Positions 36,528 through 44,944 are shown, counted from the stretch's first letter. The stretch is DNA of 64,000 nucleotides from Kordia sp. SMS9 (GCF_003352465.1 NZ_CP031153.1:1602465-1666464), one strand, 5' to 3'. Notes: generated from the letters alone by a model not told the origin. Translations and numbers: made by a program.

Positions 36528-37340
36528 TTGAAAAAAACGCTCCAAGCATTCGTACTACTTATATTGTTTTTTGGTTTCACAGCATGTGATTCCAACAAAA
36601 AATCATCAACAAAAGAAACGGAAACAGTTTCAAATACTAACACAAAAGAAATAGCCAAAACTACCGATAAAGCTACAGAAATTCTTCAAGCAACTATTCA
36701 AGCACATGGTGGTAAATTGTATGATCAGGCGAAGTTTCAATTTACGTTTAGAGGAACCAACTATCGTTTTAAAAATGATGGCGACAAGTATATGTACAGT
36801 TCGTATCGTTTTAAAGAAGGCACATCTACGAAAGATGAACTAGCCAATGGAACATTCTCACGCAAAGTGAATGACTCAACAGTAACACTTTCCGACAAGA
36901 AACAAGCAAGTGCAATTGGTGCGCTTAATTCCGTGATTTATTTTGCTACGTTGCCACACAAATTGAATGATAAAGCGGTTAATGTGAGCTTTGTAGAAGA
37001 AACTACCATCAAAGAGCAATTGTACGATGTGTTGAAAGTTACTTTTAACCAAGATGGCGGCGGTGAAGATTTTGAAGATGAGTATCACTATTGGATCAAT
37101 CAAAAGACAAAAAAAATAGAGTATCTCGCGTACAATTACCAAGTAAATGATGGTGGTGTTCGTTTTAGAAGTGCGTACAATGTGCGTGTGGTAGACGGAA
37201 TTACGTTTCAAGATTACATCAATTACAAAGCGGACGTTGGTACACCATTAAAGGATTTGCCAGCTTTATACGAAAAAGGAAATTTAAAAGAATTATCACG
37301 AATAGAAACCCAAAACATAATTAATCTAAACAATCTATAA
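36528..37340 (+). CDS. DUF6503 family lipoprotein
   Basis: This 270-residue protein starts with TTG at 36528, which gives a good lipoprotein signal (FVLLILFFGFTAC, cysteine about 20). The mature part has AHGGKLYDQAKFQFTFRG and repeated β-strands, with EDEYHYWINQKTKKIEYLAYNY and GGVRFRSAYNVRVVDGI. This is the DUF6503 pattern, a lipoprotein-carrier-like β fold. It is probably periplasmic; the function is unknown. Its stop overlaps the next gene's ATG by one base. Confidence 0.75.
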   Translation: MKKTLQAFVLLILFFGFTACDSNKKSSTKETETVSNTNTKEIAKTTDKATEILQATIQAHGGKLYDQAKFQFTFRGTNYRFKNDGDKYMYSSYRFKEGTSTKDELANGTFSRKVNDSTVTLSDKKQASAIGALNSVIYFATLPHKLNDKAVNVSFVEETTIKEQLYDVLKVTFNQDGGGEDFEDEYHYWINQKTKKIEYLAYNYQVNDGGVRFRSAYNVRVVDGITFQDYINYKADVGTPLKDLPALYEKGNLKELSRIETQNIINLNNL

Positions 37341-37915
37341 TGAAAAAAATCATGATGATGCTTGCGTTTTTTGCAGCAGTAAGCGTAACATACGCACAAA
37401 AATTCCCAAAAGCAGACAAAAGTCCAACGGATATTGCACATTATCCAACCAACGCAGCTAAAAGAGCTTTTGCCAAAACAGCCGAGCAAAAGAAAGCTTT
37501 GGAGCCAAAAATTAGAGTCATTTATGCGCGACCTTATAAAAAAGGAAGAGACGTTTTTGGCGGTTTGTTAAAGTTTGGAAAAGCATGGCGCGTGGGCGCA
37601 AACGAATCTACGGAGATTTTATTTATGACAGATGTTATGGTGGGCGATACTCAAGTAAAAGCAGGACGTTATTCAGTCGTAATCATCCCAACAAAAGATT
37701 CTTGGACGATGAAAATTAATTCTGAAAATGACGGATGGGGAAATTACTCGTACGACGCTTCTAAAGATGTGGCGAGCATTACCGTTCCGACACAAAAGAG
37801 TGATAAAGAAATAGAGCAATTATCCGTTGTTTTATACGAAAAAAGTGAAAATACAGTACATTTAAAAATAGGTTGGGACACCACGGTTGCAGAGTTTCCA
37901 ATTACGTTGAAATAA
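37340..37915 (+). CDS. DUF2911 domain-containing secreted protein
   Basis: This 191-residue protein has a signal peptide (ends VTYAQ). The DUF2911 core shows IRVIYARPYKKGRDVFGGL, GKAWRVGANESTEILF, AGRYSVVIIPTKDSWTM and a final LKIGWDTTVAEFPI strand. It is a β-rich exported protein of unknown function common in Bacteroidota. It is co-transcribed with the DUF6503 lipoprotein. Confidence 0.88.
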   Translation: MKKIMMMLAFFAAVSVTYAQKFPKADKSPTDIAHYPTNAAKRAFAKTAEQKKALEPKIRVIYARPYKKGRDVFGGLLKFGKAWRVGANESTEILFMTDVMVGDTQVKAGRYSVVIIPTKDSWTMKINSENDGWGNYSYDASKDVASITVPTQKSDKEIEQLSVVLYEKSENTVHLKIGWDTTVAEFPITLK

Positions 37916-37966
37916 AATACTAAAGAAGCAATTATTTAGTTCAAGTTTATACTTTAAGTAAACTTC

Positions 37967-38001
37967 AAAAAGCACTTGCGAGTAATCGTGAGTGTTTTTT
38001 T
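37967..38001. terminator. bidirectional terminator between convergent genes
   Basis: AAAAAGCACT (37967-37976) pairs with AGTGTTTTTT (37991-38000), with one G-U pair and a 14-base loop. T-runs follow on the plus strand and, by symmetry, on the minus strand. It lies between the ends of the DUF2911 gene and the EamA gene, serving both. Confidence 0.8.
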
Positions 38002-38006
38002 GTGAT

Positions 38007-38843
38007 TTATTTTGAAGTTTTTAGGTACGTATTCAACGTTAAACCAATGACAATTAAAATAATTCCGAGCAGACTCCAAAGTGTATATGATTCTCCAAAC
38101 CAACTCAGTCCGATGAGCATGGTGAAAATGACTTCAATATACTTTAAGGGAGCGGCTTTGTTGGTTTCGGCAAGTTGCAAGGCTTTCGTCATATATAATT
38201 GTCCCACATAGCCAAAAACACCCAAACTGAGCAATAATGCCCATTCCCAACCAACGGGCGTTTTCCAATACGGAATGCACAAAATTCCACCAGCTAGTAA
38301 AGCAACCAACATAAAATAATTCACCACAACAATTGGATGATCGTCCGCACCAATTTTACGAATAATGATAAATACCAAGCCGCTAAAAAAGGCAGAAGCG
38401 AGTACGAGTAATAATCCTGTCGTATCAATTTGTGTGTCAAATCCTTTTAAAACGACCACACCACTAAACGCAATAAGGAAAAAGAGCCATTGTACAGGTT
38501 TTATTTTTTCTTTGAGAATGAATAAGGCAAAAACCGCTGCAAAAATAGGAGAAATATACCGTAGCGAAACTGCCGAACCAATAGGTAGATATTTGATTGA
38601 CATAAAAAACAATGCCATCGACGTGACTCCGACAACGCCGCGAAGTATGAGCAATGTGCGTTTATTCCCAAGCATGGAAATATTATACTTTAGCAACAGC
38701 GGAATGGTAAAAAACAAGGTTCCGATAGATCGGAAAAATACAATTTGATACGCATTAAAATCGCCCAAATACTTTACAATCGCATTCAAAAACGCAAAGC
38801 CAATCGCGCTGATGATCATGAATTGAATGGCTTTTTTGAGCAT
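38007..38843 (-). CDS. DMT superfamily (EamA) transporter
   Basis: This 278-residue protein has ten transmembrane helices made of two EamA repeats (about 5-135 and 145-275). Typical blocks are FLNAIVKYLGDFNAYQIVFFRSIGTLF in repeat one and APLKYIEVIFTMLIGLSWFGE in repeat two. It is probably an inner-membrane exporter of small metabolites. It lies 78 bp downstream of the last eCIS cargo gene on the same strand but is unlikely to be part of that system. Confidence 0.88.
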   Translation of the reverse strand: MLKKAIQFMIISAIGFAFLNAIVKYLGDFNAYQIVFFRSIGTLFFTIPLLLKYNISMLGNKRTLLILRGVVGVTSMALFFMSIKYLPIGSAVSLRYISPIFAAVFALFILKEKIKPVQWLFFLIAFSGVVVLKGFDTQIDTTGLLLVLASAFFSGLVFIIIRKIGADDHPIVVVNYFMLVALLAGGILCIPYWKTPVGWEWALLLSLGVFGYVGQLYMTKALQLAETNKAAPLKYIEVIFTMLIGLSWFGESYTLWSLLGIILIVIGLTLNTYLKTSK

Positions 38844-38921
38844 ATAGTTTGTGATTTTTTACAAAGCACAAAAGTAGAGAAATAAAATAATTATGAATGG
38901 TATTTTACAATAGAAATGACA

Positions 38922-39932
38922 TTATTGTCTGCGCTGATACGCTTCGTGACTCATGCGTTTGATGCGTTTTGCAAAAGGAGAATTTCCGCCAATTCGTTCT
39001 TGATGAATGTATAACAATAATTCATTCATTACGGTATCATATTCATTGTCTGGATTTCCCATGGCATAATTTAATCTGCCTTGTATAAAATGTTTTTGAA
39101 CTGGTGCTATCGTAGGGTCTGATTGTAAAGAACGATTGGCAGCATTTAGCTTTTTGATTAAATAATTGCGTTGATGCGTCATATTTTGACCAATCTGTTG
39201 ATCATTTGCACCGCGTAAATGAAGATTTGCAAATGTTAAGTGCTGATTCATTCCGTATTTTCTGTCTGCACGTGCATGTGTCAATTCATGCAGTAAATAT
39301 CGTTGTCGTTCTTCTGGATCTCGAATAGTTCTATCCAATCTAACATTATAACCTGCGGCTCTAACTTGATGATTTTTTCTACTAGTATCACCTTTAGGAT
39401 GAACAGCCCCAAAAGAAGCCGTCACAGGATCAGGATTATCCATAGTTTCCGTCATTACTTTATGGAGTAATTTATTTTTTTGAGGAACAGTACGCCGTGT
39501 CCTTTTCAAATTTTCCAACGGATTTCCCTTAAATTTTTTATATCCTAAATATCCCAAACCGCCGATGAGTCCTATTCCACCTGCAATTGCCAATCCTGCG
39601 CTACCAATTCCTGCACCAACAGCCAACGCGCCCAAACCCAAACCAGCCGTAATAGCACTTGCTTTTCCATCTTTGGTTGCAAAAGGATTCCAACTTACTG
39701 CTTGAACAACCTTATTTTGAGATGTTACATTTGTGTTTTTCTTAGCTGCGATTTCTTTTTGCTGCAACGCGCTGCTATCCATCATAGTAATTTGCTTTTG
39801 CTCTATAATAGAAGAAGCGCGATTATCTTCTAAAGAAAAACTACTTTTTTCACCCGAAAAAGCATGTACATATGCAGCAACTGGTTGCCGTTTTCTCTCT
39901 TTGGTTTTATGAAGAAGTTGTGTGTTCATCAT
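38922..39932 (-). CDS. eCIS cargo candidate with HExxH (M91-like) metallopeptidase motif
   Basis: This is a 336-residue protein without a signal peptide. The N-terminal 85 residues are polar and hold the LEDNR motif (34-38) shared with the two upstream genes. A Gly/Ala/Ile-rich hydrophobic stretch (about 91-132) looks like a membrane-inserting or glycine-zipper segment. The C-terminal half has HELTHARAD (H215, E216, H219) and a later NELLLY (E304), which could be the third zinc ligand. This resembles the M91/NleD type of effector peptidase. It is the last gene of the eCIS operon; a translocated metalloprotease is the best reading (inference). Confidence 0.65.
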   Translation of the reverse strand: MMNTQLLHKTKERKRQPVAAYVHAFSGEKSSFSLEDNRASSIIEQKQITMMDSSALQQKEIAAKKNTNVTSQNKVVQAVSWNPFATKDGKASAITAGLGLGALAVGAGIGSAGLAIAGGIGLIGGLGYLGYKKFKGNPLENLKRTRRTVPQKNKLLHKVMTETMDNPDPVTASFGAVHPKGDTSRKNHQVRAAGYNVRLDRTIRDPEERQRYLLHELTHARADRKYGMNQHLTFANLHLRGANDQQIGQNMTHQRNYLIKKLNAANRSLQSDPTIAPVQKHFIQGRLNYAMGNPDNEYDTVMNELLLYIHQERIGGNSPFAKRIKRMSHEAYQRRQ

Positions 39933-39995
39933 TTATATGTCAATGGTGCTGATGATCATAAATTGAATATTGTTGATTTATGATAGATGAATAAC

Positions 39996-40715
39996 CTACC
40001 CATGATGCTTTTTTAGCCACTTCGTACACTCAATCCATGTGGGTACATTCAGAGCTCTTAGTTGCTTATTTGTCATTTTGTAGCTATCTCTCAACTTTGC
40101 AACTATTTGTTGTTTTGTCATTTTTTTTGTAAAATTAACAGTATGGTTGTTATGAAATTTAATGTGATCAAATTCTATATGCCACTTGTCTCCTTTTCCA
40201 GCATCAAATACTCCTTTTTTATGTAGCTGCGCAATTGTTCCTGCGTGCCCATCCATTATTTTTACATTTCGCTTTTCTTTTTTTTGAGTAACCACAGCTC
40301 TTGCGCCCATCACATCTGCTTCTTTTTCCAAGCCAAGGTTATCGTTTATTTTCGCACCATTTACGGTTTTTGTAGGTTGTACACGTCCTTGTTTTTGCTG
40401 TACTACATGCCAAGCTTCATGCGCTAAATGCTTTTCTTGTCCAGAAGCCAAATGAATATTGGTTCCTTGTGCATACGCATGCGCGTTGAGTTGTGCAGGT
40501 TTGCTAGAATTGTAATGTACTTTGACATCATCTAAGGAATGACCAGAAAGGTTTTCCATACCCGATTTTAAATTGTCAGGCAATCCTGTGTTGTTTTTTT
40601 TCTGTTGAATGATAGATGCGGGACGATTGTCTTCCAACATCTTTCCTTTTCGTTGATGCGCAGCAGCCGTTTTTGTTGTTTTTGTGACTGATTTTTTATG
40701 TAGTTGTTTTTTCAT
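39996..40715 (-). CDS. eCIS-associated DUF4157 protein, cargo candidate
   Basis: This is 239 residues. The basic N-terminus contains LEDNR (27-31) followed by a Gln/Lys stretch. The DUF4157 domain (about 43-145) has the usual blocks: GMENLSGHSLDDVKVHYNS, AYAQGTNIHLA, HLAHEAWHVVQQKQGRV (zinc HEAWH, 99-103) and LEKEAD (third ligand E). DUF4157 is a metallopeptidase-like domain strongly linked to eCIS loci (established by genome surveys). The C-terminal 80 residues (KWHIEFDHIKFHN, KKMTKQQIVAKLRDSY) are unrecognised and may be the toxic module. The gene starts 3 bp after the upstream cargo gene. Confidence 0.85.
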   Translation of the reverse strand: MKKQLHKKSVTKTTKTAAAHQRKGKMLEDNRPASIIQQKKNNTGLPDNLKSGMENLSGHSLDDVKVHYNSSKPAQLNAHAYAQGTNIHLASGQEKHLAHEAWHVVQQKQGRVQPTKTVNGAKINDNLGLEKEADVMGARAVVTQKKEKRNVKIMDGHAGTIAQLHKKGVFDAGKGDKWHIEFDHIKFHNNHTVNFTKKMTKQQIVAKLRDSYKMTNKQLRALNVPTWIECTKWLKKHHG

Positions 40716-40718
40716 GGT

Positions 40719-41240
40719 CTAGTCCGCTTTAGTGAGTTTTGATAATTTATTCTCCGTCCTCATTTGCATTGCAAAAGATCCTTCAGGAGGTTTTCCTGGA
40801 TCTTTTGTCCAAGCGCCTGCACCACCATCTTTAATGGTATAATGATACTTTGTACCACCAATATTAAAAGTACCTGTAAAGCTGGTAAATGTTTTCGCTT
40901 GTTCCTTCCATCCATTGCAATGAAAATGTTGAATAAATTTAAGTCCAGTACCCAATTCAGCAGATTCATCAACAATACCAGCATTTTTAGAACGTCCAAT
41001 TTTATTTTCTGCAAATCTTAAAACAGATGGCGTACTAAAAAGTTGTATAACATCTGAAGCTACGCGTTGAATAGGATTTGATGTTTGCATGAATGAAATA
41101 ATTTTTCGTTGAGAAACCGCTTGTATGCGATTATCTTTCAATGAAATACCATCATGCTGACTTTTTACAGATTCAGCTGTATGCGCCACCGCTATTTTCT
41201 GTGAGTTTTTTGCCGAATTTTTCTGCTGTTGTGTTGTCAT
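40719..41240 (-). CDS. small eCIS cargo candidate of unknown activity
   Basis: This is 173 residues with no signal peptide or membrane helix. Residues 1-60 are polar and carry LKDNR (34-38) with a following QRK, as in the two downstream genes. The C-terminal 100 residues include LGTGLKFIQHFHCNGW, FTGTFNIGGTKYHYTIKDGG and PEGSFAMQM, a compact β-rich domain with His/Cys that I do not recognise. The shared leader and operon position suggest that it is loaded into the eCIS tube. Confidence 0.6.
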   Translation of the reverse strand: MTTQQQKNSAKNSQKIAVAHTAESVKSQHDGISLKDNRIQAVSQRKIISFMQTSNPIQRVASDVIQLFSTPSVLRFAENKIGRSKNAGIVDESAELGTGLKFIQHFHCNGWKEQAKTFTSFTGTFNIGGTKYHYTIKDGGAGAWTKDPGKPPEGSFAMQMRTENKLSKLTKAD

Positions 41241-41264
41241 GGTATTTCTTTTTGCACACTATTA

Positions 41265-41783
41265 TTAACGAATTGTACTATTGGTAGCAACGATTACAGG
41301 ACTTTTTCCACCTTCATAATCCAAGGCAGAGCAATAATTGTAGCCGTTGATATATGTTTCAAGTCTTTCCAAATGTGGATCGTAATAGGGCAACTCGACT
41401 GTTTTTCCAGTAATTAAACGTCGTATATATTCATTGTAAAAAGGATATTCTGTAAATAGCTTGTCAACATGTTCAAGTTCAATGTGTGCCTCTTTATGGT
41501 AATGATGCATCATATTTTTATAGTTGATGATTCCTACAGCAACTTGTTCATAAAAGTATTGGAGTATTTTTTGAAAAGATGTTGTTTCGCTTGAACCAAT
41601 TAAAAACACACGACGATTGGTTATGAGATAACCAATAATATTGAAATTTTTTTCAACAGTGCAACTATTAAGAGCTTCGGCAATAATGATATTTCGCTGG
41701 TCTTGCGGAATGTCTTTGCGCCATGAATGCATCACCAATAGTTGGGCATGCTTTTTAAATCGTATTATTTCTTCAATAGTCAT
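41265..41783 (-). CDS. Y1/REP-transposase-like protein lacking the HUH motif
   Basis: This is 172 residues. The layout follows REP-associated tyrosine transposases (Y1_Tnp): an ALNSCTVEKNFNIIGYLITN strand, then RRVFLIGSS where active enzymes have an HxH (for example xxHVHMIIGS), then the helix FQKILQYFYEQVAVGI. Further on come HIELEHVDKLF and a C-terminal YNYCSALDYEGGKSPV resembling the WxYSSAxxYxGxxGLL tail. The metal-binding histidines are replaced by N-R-R-V, so it is probably inactive and domesticated. It lies 14 bp after the ATPase gene, inside the eCIS operon. Family assignment is from memory of consensus and needs a profile search. Confidence 0.5.
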   Translation of the reverse strand: MTIEEIIRFKKHAQLLVMHSWRKDIPQDQRNIIIAEALNSCTVEKNFNIIGYLITNRRVFLIGSSETTSFQKILQYFYEQVAVGIINYKNMMHHYHKEAHIELEHVDKLFTEYPFYNEYIRRLITGKTVELPYYDPHLERLETYINGYNYCSALDYEGGKSPVIVATNSTIR

Positions 41784-41796
41784 CCTCAGAATGATG

Positions 41797-43149
41797 TTAA
41801 GGTTGCATAATGGTTTTGTTTTCTTTTTTGAGTTCTCTTCGTATTCCCGTAATTAATTCTTGCTTTTTCACAACAGTATCACCACGTTGAATGGCCGCCA
41901 ACGCACAGTAACGCAGCACATTGATAATGGCACCACCAGCCAATTCATAATTTTCAGCAATGGAAAAGACATCAATGTCAGGCGACAGTGTACACGTTCC
42001 TGAGAATGCTTTTTGCCACAATGTAAAACGTTCTTCCACAGAAGGCATTTTAAAGTGAATGATCGATTGAAATCTTCTAGAAAATGCGTCATCCATGTTT
42101 GCTTTTAAATTGGACGCCAAAATGATGAATCCGGGAAAGTCTTCAATGCGTTGCAATAAATAGGCTGTTTGCTGATTGGCATGTCGATCGTTAGATGAAT
42201 TCGCTTTGGTTCGTTTTCCAAACAACGCGTCGGCTTCGTCAAAGAATAGAATCCAATTTTGATGAGCAGCGGTATCAAAAATACGCGATAGGTTTTTTTC
42301 GGTTTCTCCAATGTATTTGGATACAATCATCGACAAATCTACGCGATATACATCCAAGCCTAAATTTTTACCTAATAAAGAAACGGTCAACGTTTTTCCC
42401 GTTCCTGGAGGTCCGTAAAATAAAGCTCTATAGCCAGGTTTCAAGCGTTTGAACAATCCCCAATCTTGTAACAAGGTATCTTTGTGAACCAACCAAGTTT
42501 TCAATTCTTCTACTTGATCCATAATGGCAGGATTTAGCACCACATCCTCCCACGCTAACTCGGTCGTTATTTTTTGTGCTGGAAACGTACTACTATGTGC
42601 TAACTTTGGTTTTTCTCCCGTAAGGAAATAATACAACCATCGGTGATTTAAGTTTAAAACACCATTAAAGTTAGGGATAAACGGTTCTGTCGTTTCTATA
42701 TCTAATACCTGTTCTCTTTGAAAGATATGATCGTTTTCAAACAGTGAAAGCACTTGCAATCGCCATTCCGGATTTAATGCTGAGATGAGAAATAACAAGG
42801 TTTGTCCTGTAGGCAAAAAACCACTGTGATTTTTATCGATGACACCTCCAAATTCGGTAAATCCACGATTGTAAATACTATTTTGACCGAAAAACACATC
42901 TAATATTTCTGGTCGAATGTGCGGTGTTATCGCCAACGCCAAGGCAATGCGTTCTATATTGGTTAAATTCCATGCTTGTACCGTATTGGCAAAAGGGGAA
43001 TCTACTTCTGACAGATCGGGCATGGGAAGTTCAGTCCAATGCATTTCGACACCTTCATGTTGCAAATAACAGCTGATGACTTGATTGATGACATTTTGCA
43101 ACCAATCAATTTCAGCGTATAGCGAACCGATATTTTCATTAGTTTCCAT
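41797..43149 (-). CDS. eCIS AAA+ ATPase (Afp15/PVC15-like)
   Basis: This is 450 residues from the ATG at 43149; an upstream in-frame ATG at 43173 adds eight. An N-terminal helical domain of about 200 residues precedes one AAA+ module with Walker A GPPGTGKT (about 246-253), Walker B ILFFDEADALFGKR, sensor LASNLK and the arginine finger AFSRRF. Such ATPases are core eCIS genes, needed for assembly or cargo handling of the particle. It overlaps the upstream 307-residue gene by 11 bp, so the two are coupled. Confidence 0.92.
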   Translation of the reverse strand: METNENIGSLYAEIDWLQNVINQVISCYLQHEGVEMHWTELPMPDLSEVDSPFANTVQAWNLTNIERIALALAITPHIRPEILDVFFGQNSIYNRGFTEFGGVIDKNHSGFLPTGQTLLFLISALNPEWRLQVLSLFENDHIFQREQVLDIETTEPFIPNFNGVLNLNHRWLYYFLTGEKPKLAHSSTFPAQKITTELAWEDVVLNPAIMDQVEELKTWLVHKDTLLQDWGLFKRLKPGYRALFYGPPGTGKTLTVSLLGKNLGLDVYRVDLSMIVSKYIGETEKNLSRIFDTAAHQNWILFFDEADALFGKRTKANSSNDRHANQQTAYLLQRIEDFPGFIILASNLKANMDDAFSRRFQSIIHFKMPSVEERFTLWQKAFSGTCTLSPDIDVFSIAENYELAGGAIINVLRYCALAAIQRGDTVVKKQELITGIRRELKKENKTIMQP

Positions 43150-44062
43150 AGGTGTTGAATAATTCATATACATCGTCTAAGTTGGCATTTGTCCAAGAAA
43201 AATACTGTAAAGCTGTATTTGGATTCAACTGATTTGCCTGCAACATGTCTAGTATACAAGCTTGCGCATTAGAATTTACAGATGCAGAAAACGAAAGGGT
43301 ATCATGATGAAAATCATATTCATAAAAATTATTTACCCAAGCAGGAACTCGTTGTCTTTCAGCAATTAAATCACTGATAAAGACTTCAAATTTTTCTTGT
43401 TGAACGACTAGTTTTTTTGCTTTAAAAAAAAGTGGTTTTCGCTTGTCTTCACGATGGTAAAACTCTATTTCTCTTGCTTGGATGGTTTTGGCACTTGAAT
43501 CGCCAAAAATGTCTACCAATCCATAGTTTTCTGATTCTGTAGCAATTTCCAATTCTCCTTTGTCGGAACTTGCAATTGCCAGTGTCCAATCTTGCGTAGT
43601 GGCACATTCGGTGACGATATAAAGCTCTCGAAACGAATAGATGACTTGCGTCATTTTAATGATCAATTCTTCTTGAATTTCGCTCCAATTAGCAATTTTA
43701 ACAGACTCGGGAGCACTACTTTTAAAGAAGAAACTTCCAAATCCGTCAAAAGCTAATACTTGTTTGCTAAACTCAAAATCACCTTCAATCGCATTGTGTC
43801 CGCTGTCGCGACCAGAATACGGTTTGGTAATACCTTCGCTAAAATTCCAGCTTGCTGGGTTGAGTTTAATTCCATTCTCAAAAGTGACATCATCTACATG
43901 GACAACATTGTTTCTAAAGATATTACCTAAGACGATAATTTCTCCATTTTTAATTTGAAAGAAATCGCCAGGAAATACACTCTGACTTAGTTTTCGTGTG
44001 GGTATAAAGCCACCTGTTTTACTGTAAAAGCTTCGATAGAATTTTTTGAATACCTTGTCCAT
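43139..44062 (-). CDS. eCIS-operon protein with gasdermin-like sequence features
   Basis: This is 307 residues with no signal peptide and no classic transmembrane helix. The N-terminus has an amphipathic helix VFKKFYRSFY, then GGFIPTRKLSQS (17-28) and a β-strand pair. Later come LYIVTECATTQ (147-157) and a KPLFFKAKKLVV strand (209-220). In the gasdermin N-terminal domain I recall the same order of elements: amphipathic helix, GGEFIPVTSL, VYVVTEVLQTQ and LAFRVAQLVI. The last 60 or so residues are helical, a possible inhibitory tail. It lies between the coiled-coil genes and the ATPase, overlapping the latter. I would call it gasdermin-like pending structure; otherwise it is an eCIS hypothetical protein. 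Confidence 0.45.
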   Translation of the reverse strand: MDKVFKKFYRSFYSKTGGFIPTRKLSQSVFPGDFFQIKNGEIIVLGNIFRNNVVHVDDVTFENGIKLNPASWNFSEGITKPYSGRDSGHNAIEGDFEFSKQVLAFDGFGSFFFKSSAPESVKIANWSEIQEELIIKMTQVIYSFRELYIVTECATTQDWTLAIASSDKGELEIATESENYGLVDIFGDSSAKTIQAREIEFYHREDKRKPLFFKAKKLVVQQEKFEVFISDLIAERQRVPAWVNNFYEYDFHHDTLSFSASVNSNAQACILDMLQANQLNPNTALQYFSWTNANLDDVYELFNTYGN

Positions 44063-44107
44063 AATAGTTGTTTTTAAGAGATTAAATTACACCTAAGATA
44101 CTCAAAA

Positions 44108-44944
44108 TTAAGAGGCTAAAGCTGCGGCGTTGGCTGCGGCATATCCAGCTTGTAATGAGCTAAGATTTATTTGTGCTTTGCTCAATTCTCTCTTGGTATT
44201 GTTCAATTGCTTGATGGTGTCATTACTTGCCGCCAATGCTTGATTGTACATATTTTCACTGATTACATACGCTGTATACAATAATCCTCTAATACTGGTT
44301 GCAGGAGATAATGGAACATCGCTTTGTATGTTATCTACAGTGTCATCACCAATTACAAATTCATAGAGTTTTATGGCTTGTAACATTTCTAAAGCTACCG
44401 CAGCTTCCGATTCTTTGGTGGTTGCTTGTGCTGCAAAAACCGATTGCAAGGCTACTAATGTTAAGGCTACAGCATTGTTTGCATCTGAACTTGCAGTGGT
44501 AACCATCGTAACCAATTCGTCTGAAATTAAAGGATTTGTTGCTTTTGTTCGGATGACTAAATTTCCAAGTTTATTAATGATTTCGGCAGAGAAAATCAAT
44601 TTGTCTATCAGATGGCTTATTTCTTTAGAAACCTTTTTTATTTTAGATTCTGCCAAAACGGTTTCATTAAAGGTAAGTTCTGAGTTGTTTTTTAGGGTGA
44701 GTAAATTTTCTACAACTTCATCTACCAAATCTTTATTGCTAAGTGCTTTGTTTTTGTTCGTTTCTGCAGTTGCTAAATCTGTTTTTAGTTTGTTTGATTT
44801 ATCCGTTAATGAATTTACAATCGCTTCTAATTGTTCGACTAAGCTTTCCGCATTGAGAACTTTTTGTGATAATTCGTCGAGTTCCTGCTTTTTGCGTTCA
44901 GTAACGCCGTATTTTGATGACTGTAAAGTTAATAAGTTGCTCAT
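44108..44944 (-). CDS. coiled-coil eCIS-operon protein, 278 residues
   Basis: It is almost wholly α-helical, rich in Ala, Leu, Lys, Ser and Thr, with no signal peptide. Heptad-rich coiled coils occupy residues 10-75 and 225-265, and a quieter helical region 120-215 includes a VAL-rich stretch (AVALTLVALQSVFAA). No family is recognised. It overlaps the stop of the larger coiled-coil gene by 4 bp, so the pair is made together. The pair lies between the tape measure and the ATPase. It could be a fibre, a tube plug or an assembly factor (inference). Confidence 0.65.
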   Translation of the reverse strand: MSNLLTLQSSKYGVTERKKQELDELSQKVLNAESLVEQLEAIVNSLTDKSNKLKTDLATAETNKNKALSNKDLVDEVVENLLTLKNNSELTFNETVLAESKIKKVSKEISHLIDKLIFSAEIINKLGNLVIRTKATNPLISDELVTMVTTASSDANNAVALTLVALQSVFAAQATTKESEAAVALEMLQAIKLYEFVIGDDTVDNIQSDVPLSPATSIRGLLYTAYVISENMYNQALAASNDTIKQLNNTKRELSKAQINLSSLQAGYAAANAAALAS

